Shown: positions 14,733 through 23,275, counted from the stretch's first letter. The stretch: 33,165 nt of DNA from Thermocaproicibacter sp036741535 (GCA_036741535.1 DAINSB010000005.1:1-33165), one strand, 5' to 3'. Program-made: numbers and translations. The notes: generated by a model from the sequence alone, not told the origin.

Positions 14733-16482
14733 TGGGATTTTTCTGCGCCACCTGAAAAAAGAGATTGAAAAGACCGCCGTCGGCGCGCGGGTGGATAAGA
14801 TCTCTCAGCCGAACCGCGACGAGATCGTGCTTTCGCTGCGCACGCGGACGGCGGGGGGAAAACTGCTGCTTTCCGCGCGGGCGAACAGTGCCCGCATCGG
14901 CTTCACGCGATTTGTGCCGGAGAACCCGAAGGAGCCGCCCATGCTCTGCATGCTCCTGCGCAAGCGCCTCGCCGGCGCGCGCCTCGTCGCCGTCCGCCAG
15001 CCGGATCTGGAGCGCCTGCTCTGCCTCGACTTCACCGCGGTGAACGAGCTGGGCGACGAGGGAACGCTGACGCTCGTCGCGGAGATCATGGGCCGCTACA
15101 GCAACATCATCCTGGTCGACGGCGCGGGCAAGATCGTCGACGCCCTCAAACGCGTGGACGCCGAGATGTCGTCCGAGCGGCTCGTGCTGCCCGGCCTTCT
15201 CTACCGTTTTCCGCCCCCGCAGAACAAACTCTGCCTGCTGACCGCGCCGCGGGAAGAAATCGCCCGCCGCGTTTTCTCCATGTCCGGCGGGGCGGAGCTT
15301 TCCAAGGCGCTGCTCGCTTCGGTGCAGGGCGTTTCGCCCATCGTCTGCCGGGAATTGCAGCATCTCGTGGGGCGCGGCGCGGACCTCAGGGTCTGCGACA
15401 TGACGCCGGAGCGGCGGGAGCGGCTGCTGTATTTTCTCGGCGCTTTGGCAAAGACCGCCGAAAACGCCGACGGGGTTCCCTGCATGGCGGTGGGCCCGGA
15501 TAAAAAACCGCTGGATTTTTCCTTTCTGCCCATCCGGCAGTACGGGGGGGCCGCCTCCGTGCGGAGCTTCGGCAGCTTTTCCGAGCTGCTGGACGAGTTT
15601 TACGGCGAGCGCGACCGCATCGAGCGGATGCGCGTCCGCTCGCAGGACCTGCTGCGCGTGCTCACGACCGCTTCCGACCGGCTGAGCCGGAAGATCAACG
15701 CGCAGCGGGGCGACCTCGAGCAATGCGCGAAACGGGACGAGTGGCGCGTCTGCGGCGACCTGCTGAACGCGAACCTCTACCGGCTGCACAAGGGGCAGGA
15801 TTCCGCGGAGCTTTTGAATTTTTACGAGGAGGCGCAGCCGGCTGTGACCATCCGCCTCGACCCCGCGCTCACGCCGTCGCAGAACGCGCAGAAGTATTAC
15901 AAAGAATACAGAAAGGCCAAGACGGCGAAAGAGGTCCTGGCCGTGCAGATCAGGCAGGCGCAGCAGGAACTTCTCTACCTGGACACGGTCCTCGAGGAGC
16001 TGAGCCGCGCCTCCAACGAGAAAGAGCTCTCCGAAATCCGCGCGGAACTGACGGAGCAGGGATATATCCGGGCGCAGAGGGGATATAAAAAACAGGGGGC
16101 TTCTCTCGGCCCCATGCGCTTCCGGTCCGGGGACGGCTTTCTGATCCTGGTCGGCCGCAACAACCGTGAAAACGACTTTCTGACCTTGAAACAGGCCCGC
16201 AAGACCGACCTGTGGTTCCATACGAAGAATATCCCCGGCTCCCATGTGGTGCTTTCGCTCGGGGGGCGCGCCCCGACCGCCGAGGCGGTCGGGCAGGCGG
16301 CCATGCTCGCCGCGAGTTTCAGCCGGGGGAAGAGCTCCTCCAACGTCGCGGTGGACTACACGCAGGTCCGCCATGTCAGCAAACCGCAGGGCGCGAAGCC
16401 TGGCATGGTGATCTACGTCGATTTCAAGACCGTGTTCGCGTCGCCGGACCCTGAGGCGGCGGAAAAGATGAGACTGCGGTGA
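14722..16482 (+). CDS. rqcH: RqcH ribosome quality-control factor (NFACT/FbpA family)
   Basis: The 586-residue protein is the bacterial counterpart of Rqc2/NEMF. It binds obstructed 50S subunits with peptidyl-tRNA and promotes alanine tailing of stalled chains. The domain order is as expected. NFACT-N comes first (MALDGIFLRHLKKEIEKT, VDKISQPNRDEIVLSL), then a helical and coiled-coil middle (about 290-445). The C-terminal NFACT-R domain has DGFLILVGRNNRENDFLTL, then KTDLWFHTKNIPGSHVVL and the conserved SNVAVDYTQVRHVSKP. These proteins were earlier annotated as fibronectin-binding. The ATG at 14722 overlaps the end of the Nif3-like gene. A new promoter starts right after its stop, so the operon probably ends here. 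Confidence 0.95.
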   Translation: MALDGIFLRHLKKEIEKTAVGARVDKISQPNRDEIVLSLRTRTAGGKLLLSARANSARIGFTRFVPENPKEPPMLCMLLRKRLAGARLVAVRQPDLERLLCLDFTAVNELGDEGTLTLVAEIMGRYSNIILVDGAGKIVDALKRVDAEMSSERLVLPGLLYRFPPPQNKLCLLTAPREEIARRVFSMSGGAELSKALLASVQGVSPIVCRELQHLVGRGADLRVCDMTPERRERLLYFLGALAKTAENADGVPCMAVGPDKKPLDFSFLPIRQYGGAASVRSFGSFSELLDEFYGERDRIERMRVRSQDLLRVLTTASDRLSRKINAQRGDLEQCAKRDEWRVCGDLLNANLYRLHKGQDSAELLNFYEEAQPAVTIRLDPALTPSQNAQKYYKEYRKAKTAKEVLAVQIRQAQQELLYLDTVLEELSRASNEKELSEIRAELTEQGYIRAQRGYKKQGASLGPMRFRSGDGFLILVGRNNRENDFLTLKQARKTDLWFHTKNIPGSHVVLSLGGRAPTAEAVGQAAMLAASFSRGKSSSNVAVDYTQVRHVSKPQGAKPGMVIYVDFKTVFASPDPEAAEKMRLR

Positions 16483-16498
16483 AAGAGCCCGGAAACTT

Positions 16499-16527
16499 TT
16501 GGCAAATCCGGGAAACCGTGATATAAT
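16499..16527 (+). promoter_or_regulatory. Sigma-A promoter of the polysaccharide gene cluster
   Basis: TTGGCA at 16499-16504 and TATAAT at 16522-16527 are 17 bases apart. The first gene starts at 16688, giving a GC-rich leader of about 155 bases with no obvious terminator. Confidence 0.85.
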
Positions 16528-16687
16528 AAGCAGGCCGAGCCTGCCGGCACGGCCGGTTCCGGCCCGCCGTGCGCCCTCGCGCCAAACCGAACTGCTTCTT
16601 TCCGCCGCGCCGAACGGCGCGGCTTGACAGCGCGGGCACCGCACGCGGCTCGGCTGCGGCGATACGCCGCCGATCGGAGGTTTGTCC

Positions 16688-18301
16688 ATGACTGCGGAAT
16701 ACCTGAGTGTAAAAAACTGCCTGCGGAACACCGTGCTGTTCGGCGCGGCGGGCATCCTGATGGTCATTTCGCTTCTGCTTTTTCTGTTCGGGAGCTGTTA
16801 TATGCAGGCGGCCGTGCAGACCCTGCTTGCGGCGAACGTCGCGCTGAACGTCGCCGCGATCTGGGACGCCTGCGTCCACATCCGCCGGGATTTTGCGTTT
16901 CTGGTGTTCGCCGGGGCGTTCGACCTGCTCCTGCTCGGGCGCGTGTACGTGGCGTTTGTGAGCGACTTCGGCGACTATCATCATCTGCTGTATGATCTGG
17001 AGGCAAACGACCTGCCGAATCTGTATACGGCGCTTTTTGCGGTCACGCTGGCGTTTCTGTGCGTTTGCGCCGCGTACCACCTCTCTTCGCCGCTGTTCCT
17101 GAGGCGCGAAAACGCCCTGAAGGAAAAGGGAAGGGGCGCCGTCCGGCGGAGCGCGACGGTCCCGATCATCCGGCAGATCAGCGTGGCCGTGCTGCTCGTC
17201 AGCTCCCTCGCGTTTTTCTACATGCTGGCCCACACGATCCTTGACGTTCACCGATACGGCTATCTCGGCTCCTTCACGCAGACGGAGGACAAAAACGTGC
17301 CCGCCCTGCTCAGCCGCCTGTCGATGTTCTTCACGCCGTCGTTCGCGGTGTTCCTCGCGACGCTGCCCGACCGGAAGCAGATGAAGCTGCCGCTCGCGGT
17401 ATACGGCATCTACATGCTGGCCTCGCTGTTCACCGGGCGGCGGAATACTTTTGTCTGCGAAGCGTTGATGATCGTGATCTATTTCGTCCTGCGCGACACG
17501 CTGCGGAAAAAGGACAGGCGTCTGCTGAAAAAGCACACGGTTTTCTGGGCCGTGATCGCCCTGCTGGCCGCCATGTACGTCCTTGAGCTCGTCGCGGAGT
17601 TGCGCGCCGGGTGGGCGGTCGGCAGCAAGGACCTGTTTTCGTCCCTGGTCTCGTTCGTCTATTCGCAGGGGGCGAGCTTCCGCGTGGTGATCCAGACGGT
17701 CAACAACTGGGACATGATCGACCACAGCACCGCCTGGCAGTTCCTGTTTTATCCGTTCGAGATGTTTTTCCACAACTTCACCTTCACACGCACGGCCTTC
17801 GGCCTGACGCCCATCGTCGAAACGCAGAGTGCCGCGTTTGTCCAGACGACGCACAACTTCGCGCATTATATCACCTATCTGGTCGACCCCGGGCGCTACC
17901 TTGCCGGCGGCGGATTCGGCACGTCTTATGTGGCGGAAGGGTATGTGGCCTACGGCTTCTGCGGCGTCGCGGCCGTCAGCGCGATGGTCGGGGTCGTCCT
18001 CCGCTTTTTCGGCTCCATGTTGACCCGCTCGTGGGTCATCGTGGCATGTGGGCTGATCGCGCTGAAGGATTTTGTCTACATTCCCCGCAACTTTGCTTTT
18101 TCCTGGGTGCCGGACGTGTTCAACCTGACTTATCTGTGCTTTTATATCGCCGTGTACCTGCTGGCGCTGCTGCTTCTTAGCATCGGCACGCATGTCCGGA
18201 CCGTCCGCGCCGCGCCCGCGCGGAGGATGTCCCCGCAGGCGACGCTCGCCCCGCAGGCGACGCTCGCCCCGCAGGCGCCCTCCGGGGAGGAAGCGACGTG
18301 A
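16688..18301 (+). CDS. Wzy-like polysaccharide polymerase, multi-pass membrane protein
   Basis: The 537-residue protein is strongly hydrophobic, with roughly 12 membrane segments (for example VLFGAAGILMVISLLLFLFG near 17-36 and QISVAVLLVSSLAFFYML near 165). It has a large polar loop before the last segments. Layout and the central FTGRRNTFVCEALMIVIYF then YSQGASFRVVIQTVNNW fit the O-antigen polymerase Wzy family that joins lipid-linked repeat units outside the membrane. Wzy proteins are poorly conserved, so the call rests on topology, these patches and context. The ATG at 16688 has GGAGG 8 bases upstream. The C-terminus ends in a short Ala/Pro-rich tail made by an 18-base tandem repeat. The stop overlaps the next gene's start by 4 bases, the sign of a coupled operon. 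Confidence 0.75.
   Translation: MTAEYLSVKNCLRNTVLFGAAGILMVISLLLFLFGSCYMQAAVQTLLAANVALNVAAIWDACVHIRRDFAFLVFAGAFDLLLLGRVYVAFVSDFGDYHHLLYDLEANDLPNLYTALFAVTLAFLCVCAAYHLSSPLFLRRENALKEKGRGAVRRSATVPIIRQISVAVLLVSSLAFFYMLAHTILDVHRYGYLGSFTQTEDKNVPALLSRLSMFFTPSFAVFLATLPDRKQMKLPLAVYGIYMLASLFTGRRNTFVCEALMIVIYFVLRDTLRKKDRRLLKKHTVFWAVIALLAAMYVLELVAELRAGWAVGSKDLFSSLVSFVYSQGASFRVVIQTVNNWDMIDHSTAWQFLFYPFEMFFHNFTFTRTAFGLTPIVETQSAAFVQTTHNFAHYITYLVDPGRYLAGGGFGTSYVAEGYVAYGFCGVAAVSAMVGVVLRFFGSMLTRSWVIVACGLIALKDFVYIPRNFAFSWVPDVFNLTYLCFYIAVYLLALLLLSIGTHVRTVRAAPARRMSPQATLAPQATLAPQAPSGEEAT
18233..18280 (+). repeat. 18-base in-frame tandem repeat at the polymerase C-terminus
   Basis: CCGCAGGCGACGCTCGCC occurs at 18233-18250 and 18251-18268, and a partial third copy begins at 18269. 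It encodes PQATLA repeats in the cytoplasmic tail. Copy number could vary by slippage without breaking the frame. Confidence 0.8.
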
Positions 18302-19512
18302 GACTGCTTCTGCTGCTGACTTCTTCGTTTCCGCTCGGCACGGGGGAGGAATTCCTCTCGGCGGAACTCGGCGAAGCCTCCGGGTTCGACCGCGTCCTCG
18401 TCTGCCCGTGCAGCCCGAAGCCCGGCTCCGTCCGGACGCGGGCGCTTCCCGCCGGGACCGAGTGCCGCCCCGTGCCGAGAAAGAGGGGCGGCGCCGCGTC
18501 CCATTTCGCCGCGCTGTTCCTGCCGGGCGTCGCGGCCGAGCTGCTCCGCCTTCTCTTTTCGGGCAAGCTGGCGGGCAGGGCGCATGAGCTCCTGTTCTTT
18601 GCAAAGAACGCGCGCGAAATCTACAGGGGGCTGAAAATATCGGACATCGCCCGCGGCGCGGACGATGTCGTCGTCTACAGCTACTGGTTTTACGATGCCG
18701 CCCTTGCCGGTTCGCTCTACGCGCGCCGGCTGCGCGGAAGAGGGATCCGGGCCGTCTGCGTTTCCCGCGCGCACGGCTTCGACATCCACGCCGAGCGGGC
18801 CAGATACGGGTATCTGCCCATGCGGCGCTTCCTGTTCCGCCATGTCGACCGCATTTATCCCTGCTCGCTCGACGGCGCAAAATGCCTTGCGGCGCAATCT
18901 CCGCAGAGCGCTTCCAAGATCCGCGTGGCCTATCTCGGCACGCGGGACCGGGGGGTCGCCGCCTGCCACCGGGAACCGTTCCGGGCGGTTTCCTGCGCCT
19001 ATCTGGTGCCGGTCAAGCGCATCCACCTCATTCTCGGCGCGCTGAGGAAGGCGGATTTCCCCGTCGAGTGGATCCACATCGGCTCCGGGCCGCTGGAGGG
19101 GGAGCTGCGCGGGAAAGCCCGGGACCTTCCCGCGAACGTGCGCGTGAAGTTCGCGGGCCAAATGGAAAACGAGAAAATTCCGGAATACTACCGACAGAAC
19201 GGGGTATCCGTCTTTCTGAACGTCAGTTCGAGCGAGGGCATCCCGGTCTCCGTCATGGAGGCGTGCTCCTGCGGCATCCCGGTCGTCGCGACGGATGTCG
19301 GCGGCACGTCGGAGATCGTGCGGGACGGCGTGAACGGCTTTCTGCTGCCGGCGGATTTTTCCGCGCAGGACCTTCTGGGGAAGCTCCGCCTGCTGCGCTC
19401 GATGGACGGGGAGGAATATGAACGCCTGTGCGAAAACTCCCGCAGAATCTGGGAGGGAAAGTTCAGGGCGGAGGAGAATTTTAGGCGATTTTATGAGGTG
19501 ATTGGCACGTGA
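18298..19512 (+). CDS. Glycosyltransferase family 4
   Basis: The 404-residue GT-B enzyme should transfer a sugar from a nucleotide donor to the growing polysaccharide lipid at the inner membrane face. The N-terminal start is RLLLLLTSSFPLGTGEEF. The C-terminal donor-binding half has VPVKRIHLILGAL, FLNVSSSEGIPVSVMEACS with the E-x7-E motif, and GIPVVATDVGGTSEIVRDGV then NGFLLP. The GTG start overlaps the upstream stop (GTGA), so translation is probably coupled. It is a clear paralogue of the leftward gene at 23345-24631: both have a GEEF motif near the N-terminus, SYWF[YF]D and CVSRAH. Sugar and linkage cannot be read from sequence. Confidence 0.92.
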   Translation: MRLLLLLTSSFPLGTGEEFLSAELGEASGFDRVLVCPCSPKPGSVRTRALPAGTECRPVPRKRGGAASHFAALFLPGVAAELLRLLFSGKLAGRAHELLFFAKNAREIYRGLKISDIARGADDVVVYSYWFYDAALAGSLYARRLRGRGIRAVCVSRAHGFDIHAERARYGYLPMRRFLFRHVDRIYPCSLDGAKCLAAQSPQSASKIRVAYLGTRDRGVAACHREPFRAVSCAYLVPVKRIHLILGALRKADFPVEWIHIGSGPLEGELRGKARDLPANVRVKFAGQMENEKIPEYYRQNGVSVFLNVSSSEGIPVSVMEACSCGIPVVATDVGGTSEIVRDGVNGFLLPADFSAQDLLGKLRLLRSMDGEEYERLCENSRRIWEGKFRAEENFRRFYEVIGT

Positions 19513-20687
19513 AACTGATGTATCTGACCTTTCAGGAGGACGCGCTGCTCTATGTCGGCGTCGTGCGCAAGATCGGCTGGCAGGCGCAGGCGTTCCGCAA
19601 GCTGGGGTACGACGTGACGTACTCGCTCTGGAAGGGCCTTACGTACCGTTTCGTGACCGGCGAGCGGGTCGAGACCCGCACCGTCCCGCCCGGCGGCGGG
19701 CTGATGCACCGTTTTTCGCGGGTGGCGCAGGAGTATCTTGCGTCCCACCCGTTCGACGTGCTTTATCTGCGCCTCGACCGGGTCAGCCCCGACGTGGTGG
19801 CCCTCTGCAGGACCGCGCGCGCGAACGGCGCGAAGACGGTCGTCATCGAGTTCCCGAATTACCCTTATCTGATGGATTATCTCCACAGCGTGGACGGCGT
19901 GCGGCCTTTCCCGCACCGCGCTTTTCTGCGCGCGAAGGTGCTCGCCACGGCCGCCGCGGACCGTCTGGCCGCCCCGCGCCTGAAAGGCCTTGTGGATGCC
20001 GTGGCGCTGATCGGCAACCCGGCGGAGAGCTACTTCGGCATCCCGGCCGTCAATATCAGCAACGGCGTCGACGTGGACGCCATGTCGCAGGTCCCGCCGA
20101 AGCGGAACGAAGACGAGATCGTCCTCGTCGGCGTCGCGGGCACGCTCTGGTGGCAGGCGTACGACCGCGTGCTGGAGGGGATGCACGCCTACAGACAGGC
20201 GCATCCGGAAGGGCCGCGCCTCCGCTTTGTCATGGTCGGCGGCGACGCGAAGGAGATGCCGGACTTTCTCGGGCAGGTACGCCGGCTCGGGCTAGACGAC
20301 GCGGTGGAGTGCCCGGGTTTCAAGACGGGCGCGGAGCTGGACGCCATCTACGCGCGGGCCGACCTCGGCGTCTCCAAGCTGGGGTGCTACCGGCGCGGGC
20401 TGCAATCGTGCTCGTCGCTCAAGGCGCGGGAGTACTGCGCGAAGGGACTGCCGTTCCTCTATACCTGCGAAGACTCCATCCAGGATGAAAACGTCGATTT
20501 CGCGCTGCGCGTCCCGAACGACCCCTCTCCCGTCGATATGGAGGCGGTCGTGCGCTTCGTGCAAAGCTGCCGCCAAAACGGCGGTCTCGCCGCGCGGGAG
20601 CGCGAATTTGCCAGGGAGCACTATGACTGGAAGAACATCATGAAGCGGGTGCTTGTGTTTGCCGGCGCCGCTGTCGATAAAAATTAA
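19509..20687 (+). CDS. Glycosyltransferase, GT-B fold (group 1 type)
   Basis: The 392-residue protein looks like a GT4-type enzyme. It has an N-terminal Rossmann half starting KLMYLTFQEDALLYVGVVRK, the linker INISNGVDVDAMSQ (typical entry into the donor-binding domain), GVAGTLWWQAYDRVLEGM, FVMVGGD, and a late acidic motif SLKAREYCAKGLPFLYT in place of the usual E-x7-E. It diverges more from standard GT4 proteins than its neighbours, so the sugar is unknown. The GTG at 19509 overlaps the previous stop by 4 bases, and the Wzz-like gene begins 12 bases after its end. Confidence 0.82.
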   Translation: MKLMYLTFQEDALLYVGVVRKIGWQAQAFRKLGYDVTYSLWKGLTYRFVTGERVETRTVPPGGGLMHRFSRVAQEYLASHPFDVLYLRLDRVSPDVVALCRTARANGAKTVVIEFPNYPYLMDYLHSVDGVRPFPHRAFLRAKVLATAAADRLAAPRLKGLVDAVALIGNPAESYFGIPAVNISNGVDVDAMSQVPPKRNEDEIVLVGVAGTLWWQAYDRVLEGMHAYRQAHPEGPRLRFVMVGGDAKEMPDFLGQVRRLGLDDAVECPGFKTGAELDAIYARADLGVSKLGCYRRGLQSCSSLKAREYCAKGLPFLYTCEDSIQDENVDFALRVPNDPSPVDMEAVVRFVQSCRQNGGLAAREREFAREHYDWKNIMKRVLVFAGAAVDKN

Positions 20688-20699
20688 GGAGGCCGTTCG

Positions 20700-21965
20700 A
20701 TGGAACTCTATGTTGGCTTTTCTGAGATCCTTCATTTTTTCAAAAGGACCCGCGTGAAATTCATTCTCGTCGTCCTGATTTTCGGCGTCTTGGCCGGGCT
20801 TCTGCCGCTTAAATTCGCCAAACCGACCTACAACACCAACACCACGTTTGTCATTTCCTGCGAGATCCCGGAGAACGCGGACACCGACTACCGCCTGCAG
20901 TTCACCAGCATCCTGAACAGCCGCGTCCAGACCGTGATCGCCCTCGCGCAGGCGAACGACCTGGTGAAACAGACGGCGGCGGCCGTAGGCGTCGATCCCT
21001 CCGAGATCGGCAAGATCGCGGCGGATCAGGTCAACGGGGCCCCGGTCGTCAAGCTGACGGTCAGCACGACGAACGCGGCCAAGACCGCGCCGGCCGCCGC
21101 CGCCGCCACGGATATCCTCGCGCGGGAACTCGAGCAGCAGTTCCCCTCGCCCAGGCTGACCGTTTCCGTCAAGGACCCGCCGATCCCGCAGAACGCGCAG
21201 TCGAAAAAACTCTCCATGGCCAAGGCGGGCCTGCTGGGCATGATCCTCGGCTTCATCCTCTACGTCTGCTACGGCCTCATCGCGGTCCTCTGCGACAGAA
21301 CGGTGCGCAACAGCCGCTTTGTCGAGCAGGAGCTGCATGTCAAACTGCTGGCGGAGATTCCGTACGCCGGCGGGGCCTCCGGGAAAGACGACGCCTTCCG
21401 CAAGATGCGCGCGGCCGCGCTGCATCAGGCGAAAGGGGCGAAGACCTTCCTTGTGGCGGGGGTCTGCGGCGGCGACGCGGGGGAGGCGTCGGCGGCCGGC
21501 TTCGCGGAGGCGCTGGCGCGGACGGGCAGGAAGGTCCTGGCCGTCGACGCCGACCTCCGCGAGGGAAAGCTTTCCGCGCTGCTCGACGCGCATGCGGAAA
21601 AATCCCTTGCCGGCGCGCTCGGCGGGGACTGCGGCATAGCGGACGCGCCGGTGGCCGTCCCGTCCCATCCCGGGCTGTATCTGCTGACCGCCGGCCGGCT
21701 GGAGAACGGCGACCCGGCGGACGCCTTTGCCGGCGACGGATTCCGGAAGCTGATGTCGGAGGCCGCCGCCGCTTATGACTACGTGGTGGTTTCCGCCCCG
21801 CCGGAGGCGGTCTGCCCGGATGCCGACACCATCGCGGCGTCCGCACAGGCCACCATCCTCACGGCGCGCTACGGGTCCACGCCGTTCGCGCAGCTGAAAG
21901 AATCCCTGCTGACCGTCTCTTCCGTGGGCGGCAGCGTGGCCGGTTTCGTCACCGCTGACACCTGA
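20700..21965 (+). CDS. Wzz-like chain-length protein fused to a degenerate tyrosine-kinase-like domain
   Basis: The 421-residue protein has the two-part form of bacterial tyrosine kinases of the CpsC-CpsD/Wzc type. The first part has a membrane segment at about 19-37, an extracytoplasmic Wzz-type region, PPIPQNAQ before a second membrane segment at about 176-198. The cytoplasmic domain (about 215-421) then aligns with BY-kinases: VAGVCGGDAGEASAAGFAEALA stands where ESPGEGKST normally is, VLAVDADLREGKLSALL matches Walker A', and YDYVVVSAPP matches Walker B. The Walker A lysine and Ser/Thr are gone, the Walker B Asp is Ser, and there is no C-terminal tyrosine cluster. It is probably a pseudokinase that still sets chain length or assembly. 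AAGGAGG precedes the ATG. Confidence 0.85.
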   Translation: MELYVGFSEILHFFKRTRVKFILVVLIFGVLAGLLPLKFAKPTYNTNTTFVISCEIPENADTDYRLQFTSILNSRVQTVIALAQANDLVKQTAAAVGVDPSEIGKIAADQVNGAPVVKLTVSTTNAAKTAPAAAAATDILARELEQQFPSPRLTVSVKDPPIPQNAQSKKLSMAKAGLLGMILGFILYVCYGLIAVLCDRTVRNSRFVEQELHVKLLAEIPYAGGASGKDDAFRKMRAAALHQAKGAKTFLVAGVCGGDAGEASAAGFAEALARTGRKVLAVDADLREGKLSALLDAHAEKSLAGALGGDCGIADAPVAVPSHPGLYLLTAGRLENGDPADAFAGDGFRKLMSEAAAAYDYVVVSAPPEAVCPDADTIAASAQATILTARYGSTPFAQLKESLLTVSSVGGSVAGFVTADT

Positions 21966-22010
21966 GCGGCGGCGTGTCGCCGCGGCCACGGCCGGGCGTG
22001 CGGCCCGGTG

Positions 22011-22039
22011 AAAATAAAAAGCTGTCCTTGCCCGGACAG
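22011..22039 (-). terminator. Leftward intrinsic terminator with no leftward gene
   Basis: On the minus strand CTGTCC (22039-22034), loop GGGCAA, GGACAG (22027-22022), then C and TTTTTATTTT. The T run exists only in the leftward direction, so it cannot serve the rightward Wzz-like gene. Confidence 0.75.
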
Positions 22040-22150
22040 TCTGTGGAACTGCTCCCGCAGGTTAGGCGTATGGCGGTCTTATCTCACTTGCCGGGCTGAA
22101 CGGCGGGGATTGGCCGCGGGGGCACCCCGCGTACATAAATCATCGGACTG
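22011..22150 (-). ncRNA. Candidate small RNA with its own promoter and terminator
   Basis: On the minus strand a near-consensus promoter (22185-22157) directs transcription from about 22150. About 110 bases later an intrinsic terminator ends the transcript (stem 22039-22022, T run 22020-22011). No plausible open frame with a ribosome binding site lies between. The RNA would include a perfect 7-bp hairpin CGCGGGG-TGC-CCCCGCG near its 5' third. CAGTC at the 5' end can pair with GACTG just before the terminator, closing the molecule. Part of it resembles 2041-2071. By eye it does not match tmRNA, RNase P RNA, small SRP RNA or canonical 6S RNA. It is antisense to the spacer before the DUF421 gene. 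Confidence 0.5.
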
Positions 22151-22156
22151 CTGTCC

Positions 22157-22185
22157 ATACTAAAACCCGGTGATGAAAATGGCAA
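22157..22185 (-). promoter_or_regulatory. Leftward sigma-A promoter of the candidate small RNA
   Basis: On the minus strand TTGCCA (22185-22180) and TAGTAT (22162-22157) are 17 bases apart. The -35 lies within the first codons of the DUF421 gene. Confidence 0.6.
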
Positions 22186-22856
22186 TTTCGTTTATCCGCA
22201 CGCTGCTGCTCTACATAGTGGTGGTGGCGGCGGTCAGACTGATGGGCAAGCGGCAGATCAGCGAGCTGCAGACAAGCGAGCTCGTGGTGACGCTGCTGAT
22301 TTCGAACCTCGCCGCCGTGCCGATGCAGGACACGGGCCAGCCGCTTGTGAGCGGCCTCATCCCCATTGCGGTGCTGGTGATATGCGAGATCTCGGCCTCC
22401 GGCCTGATGCTCAAAAGCGCGGTCTTCCGGCGTGCCGTCTGTGGCAGGCCCATCATCGTCATCTACGACGGGAAGATCCAGCAGGACGAAATGAAGCGTC
22501 TGCGCATGACCACGGAGGATCTGTTCGAGGAGCTCCGGCAGAAGGATGTGTTCCATATCCAGGACATCGCCTATGCCATCGTGGAGACGAACGGCAAGCT
22601 GAGCGTGATCAAAAAGCCGGACCAGGAGCAGCCGAAAGCCGGCGCGCTGCAGGTCGCGGAGCCGGACCGCGGGTTCGAGACCGTCGTGGTCAGCGACGGG
22701 GTCATCTCGGACTTTTCCCTTTCGCTGTGCAGGAAAGACCGCGCCTGGCTCGAGAGCGTGCTCCACAACCAGAGCCTGGTGCTCGGGGACATCTTTCTCA
22801 TGACCGCCAACACGGCGGGCGACTATTTCATCGTGAAAAAGGATGCGGTCAAATGA
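22173..22856 (+). CDS. DUF421 membrane protein (YetF family)
   Basis: The 227-residue protein has the DUF421 layout. Three N-terminal membrane helices come first (about 3-90), with RLMGKRQISELQTSELVVTLLISNLA and AVPMQD, the family's most conserved stretch. A cytoplasmic domain follows (GRPIIVIYDGKIQQDEMKRLRMTTEDL). The family is widespread in Firmicutes and its role is uncertain; some members form assemblies linked to envelope or spore function. The ATG at 22173 is preceded by an in-frame GTG; neither has a clear Shine-Dalgarno site. Its stop overlaps the next gene as ATGA, so the two are translationally coupled. This pairing with DUF4363 is a recurrent one. Confidence 0.9.
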   Translation: MKMAISFIRTLLLYIVVVAAVRLMGKRQISELQTSELVVTLLISNLAAVPMQDTGQPLVSGLIPIAVLVICEISASGLMLKSAVFRRAVCGRPIIVIYDGKIQQDEMKRLRMTTEDLFEELRQKDVFHIQDIAYAIVETNGKLSVIKKPDQEQPKAGALQVAEPDRGFETVVVSDGVISDFSLSLCRKDRAWLESVLHNQSLVLGDIFLMTANTAGDYFIVKKDAVK

Positions 22857-23233
22857 AGCGCATGTGGGCGGTCCTGGTCCTGCTGGTCCTGGCGGTTGTC
22901 ACCTGCGTGTTCGGCGTCGTCCATACCGACGGGGTGACGGACCGGCTTTCGCAGACGGTTTCCGCCGCCAAGCAGGCGCAGGAGAAGGACGACGCGGCGT
23001 CGGCGCTGCGTCTGAGCCGTCAGGCCCTGCGGGAGTGGCACGACGCCGACTCCGTCCTGCACGCCTATATGCCGCACTCCAAGCTCGACGCCATCGACCA
23101 GTCGCTCGCGGGGATGCCGGAGCTTTGCCAGAACGGGGCGAAGGACGCCTTTCTTTCGGAATGTGACAAAAGCCTTGCGCTGGTCAGCTACCTCAGTGAG
23201 GCCGAGGTCCCGAATATCCGCAATATTTTCTAG
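22853..23233 (+). CDS. DUF4363 family protein
   Basis: The 126-residue protein has one N-terminal membrane helix (about 5-22, AVLVLLVLAVVTCVFGVV) and a helical extracytoplasmic domain with WHDADSVLHAYMPHSKLDAIDQSL, matching DUF4363. Genes of this family typically follow DUF421 genes, as here, and the ATGA overlap supports joint function. The function is unknown. A strong terminator begins directly after its stop. Confidence 0.85.
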   Translation: MKRMWAVLVLLVLAVVTCVFGVVHTDGVTDRLSQTVSAAKQAQEKDDAASALRLSRQALREWHDADSVLHAYMPHSKLDAIDQSLAGMPELCQNGAKDAFLSECDKSLALVSYLSEAEVPNIRNIF

Positions 23234-23275
23234 AAAAACACCGCCGCCCCGCGAAACGGGGACGGCGGTGTTTTT
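23234..23275. terminator. Bidirectional intrinsic terminator
   Basis: AAAAACACCGCCG (23234-23246) with CCCCG, loop CGAAA, CGGGG, a bulged A and CGGCGGTGTTTTT (23263-23275). It ends the DUF421-DUF4363 unit and faces the leftward glycosyltransferase gene. Confidence 0.92.

Noticed and set aside
16424..18880. Leftward open frame (818 codons) opposite the Wzy-like gene
   Set aside because: Composition is Arg/Gly/Gln-rich with no hydrophobic core or motif; it is antisense to a convincing multi-pass membrane protein.
21966..22008. Rightward terminator after the Wzz-like gene
   Set aside because: Two GC-rich hairpins are present (about 21969-21983 and 21992-22008), but neither is followed by a T run on the plus strand, so intrinsic termination is not supported.
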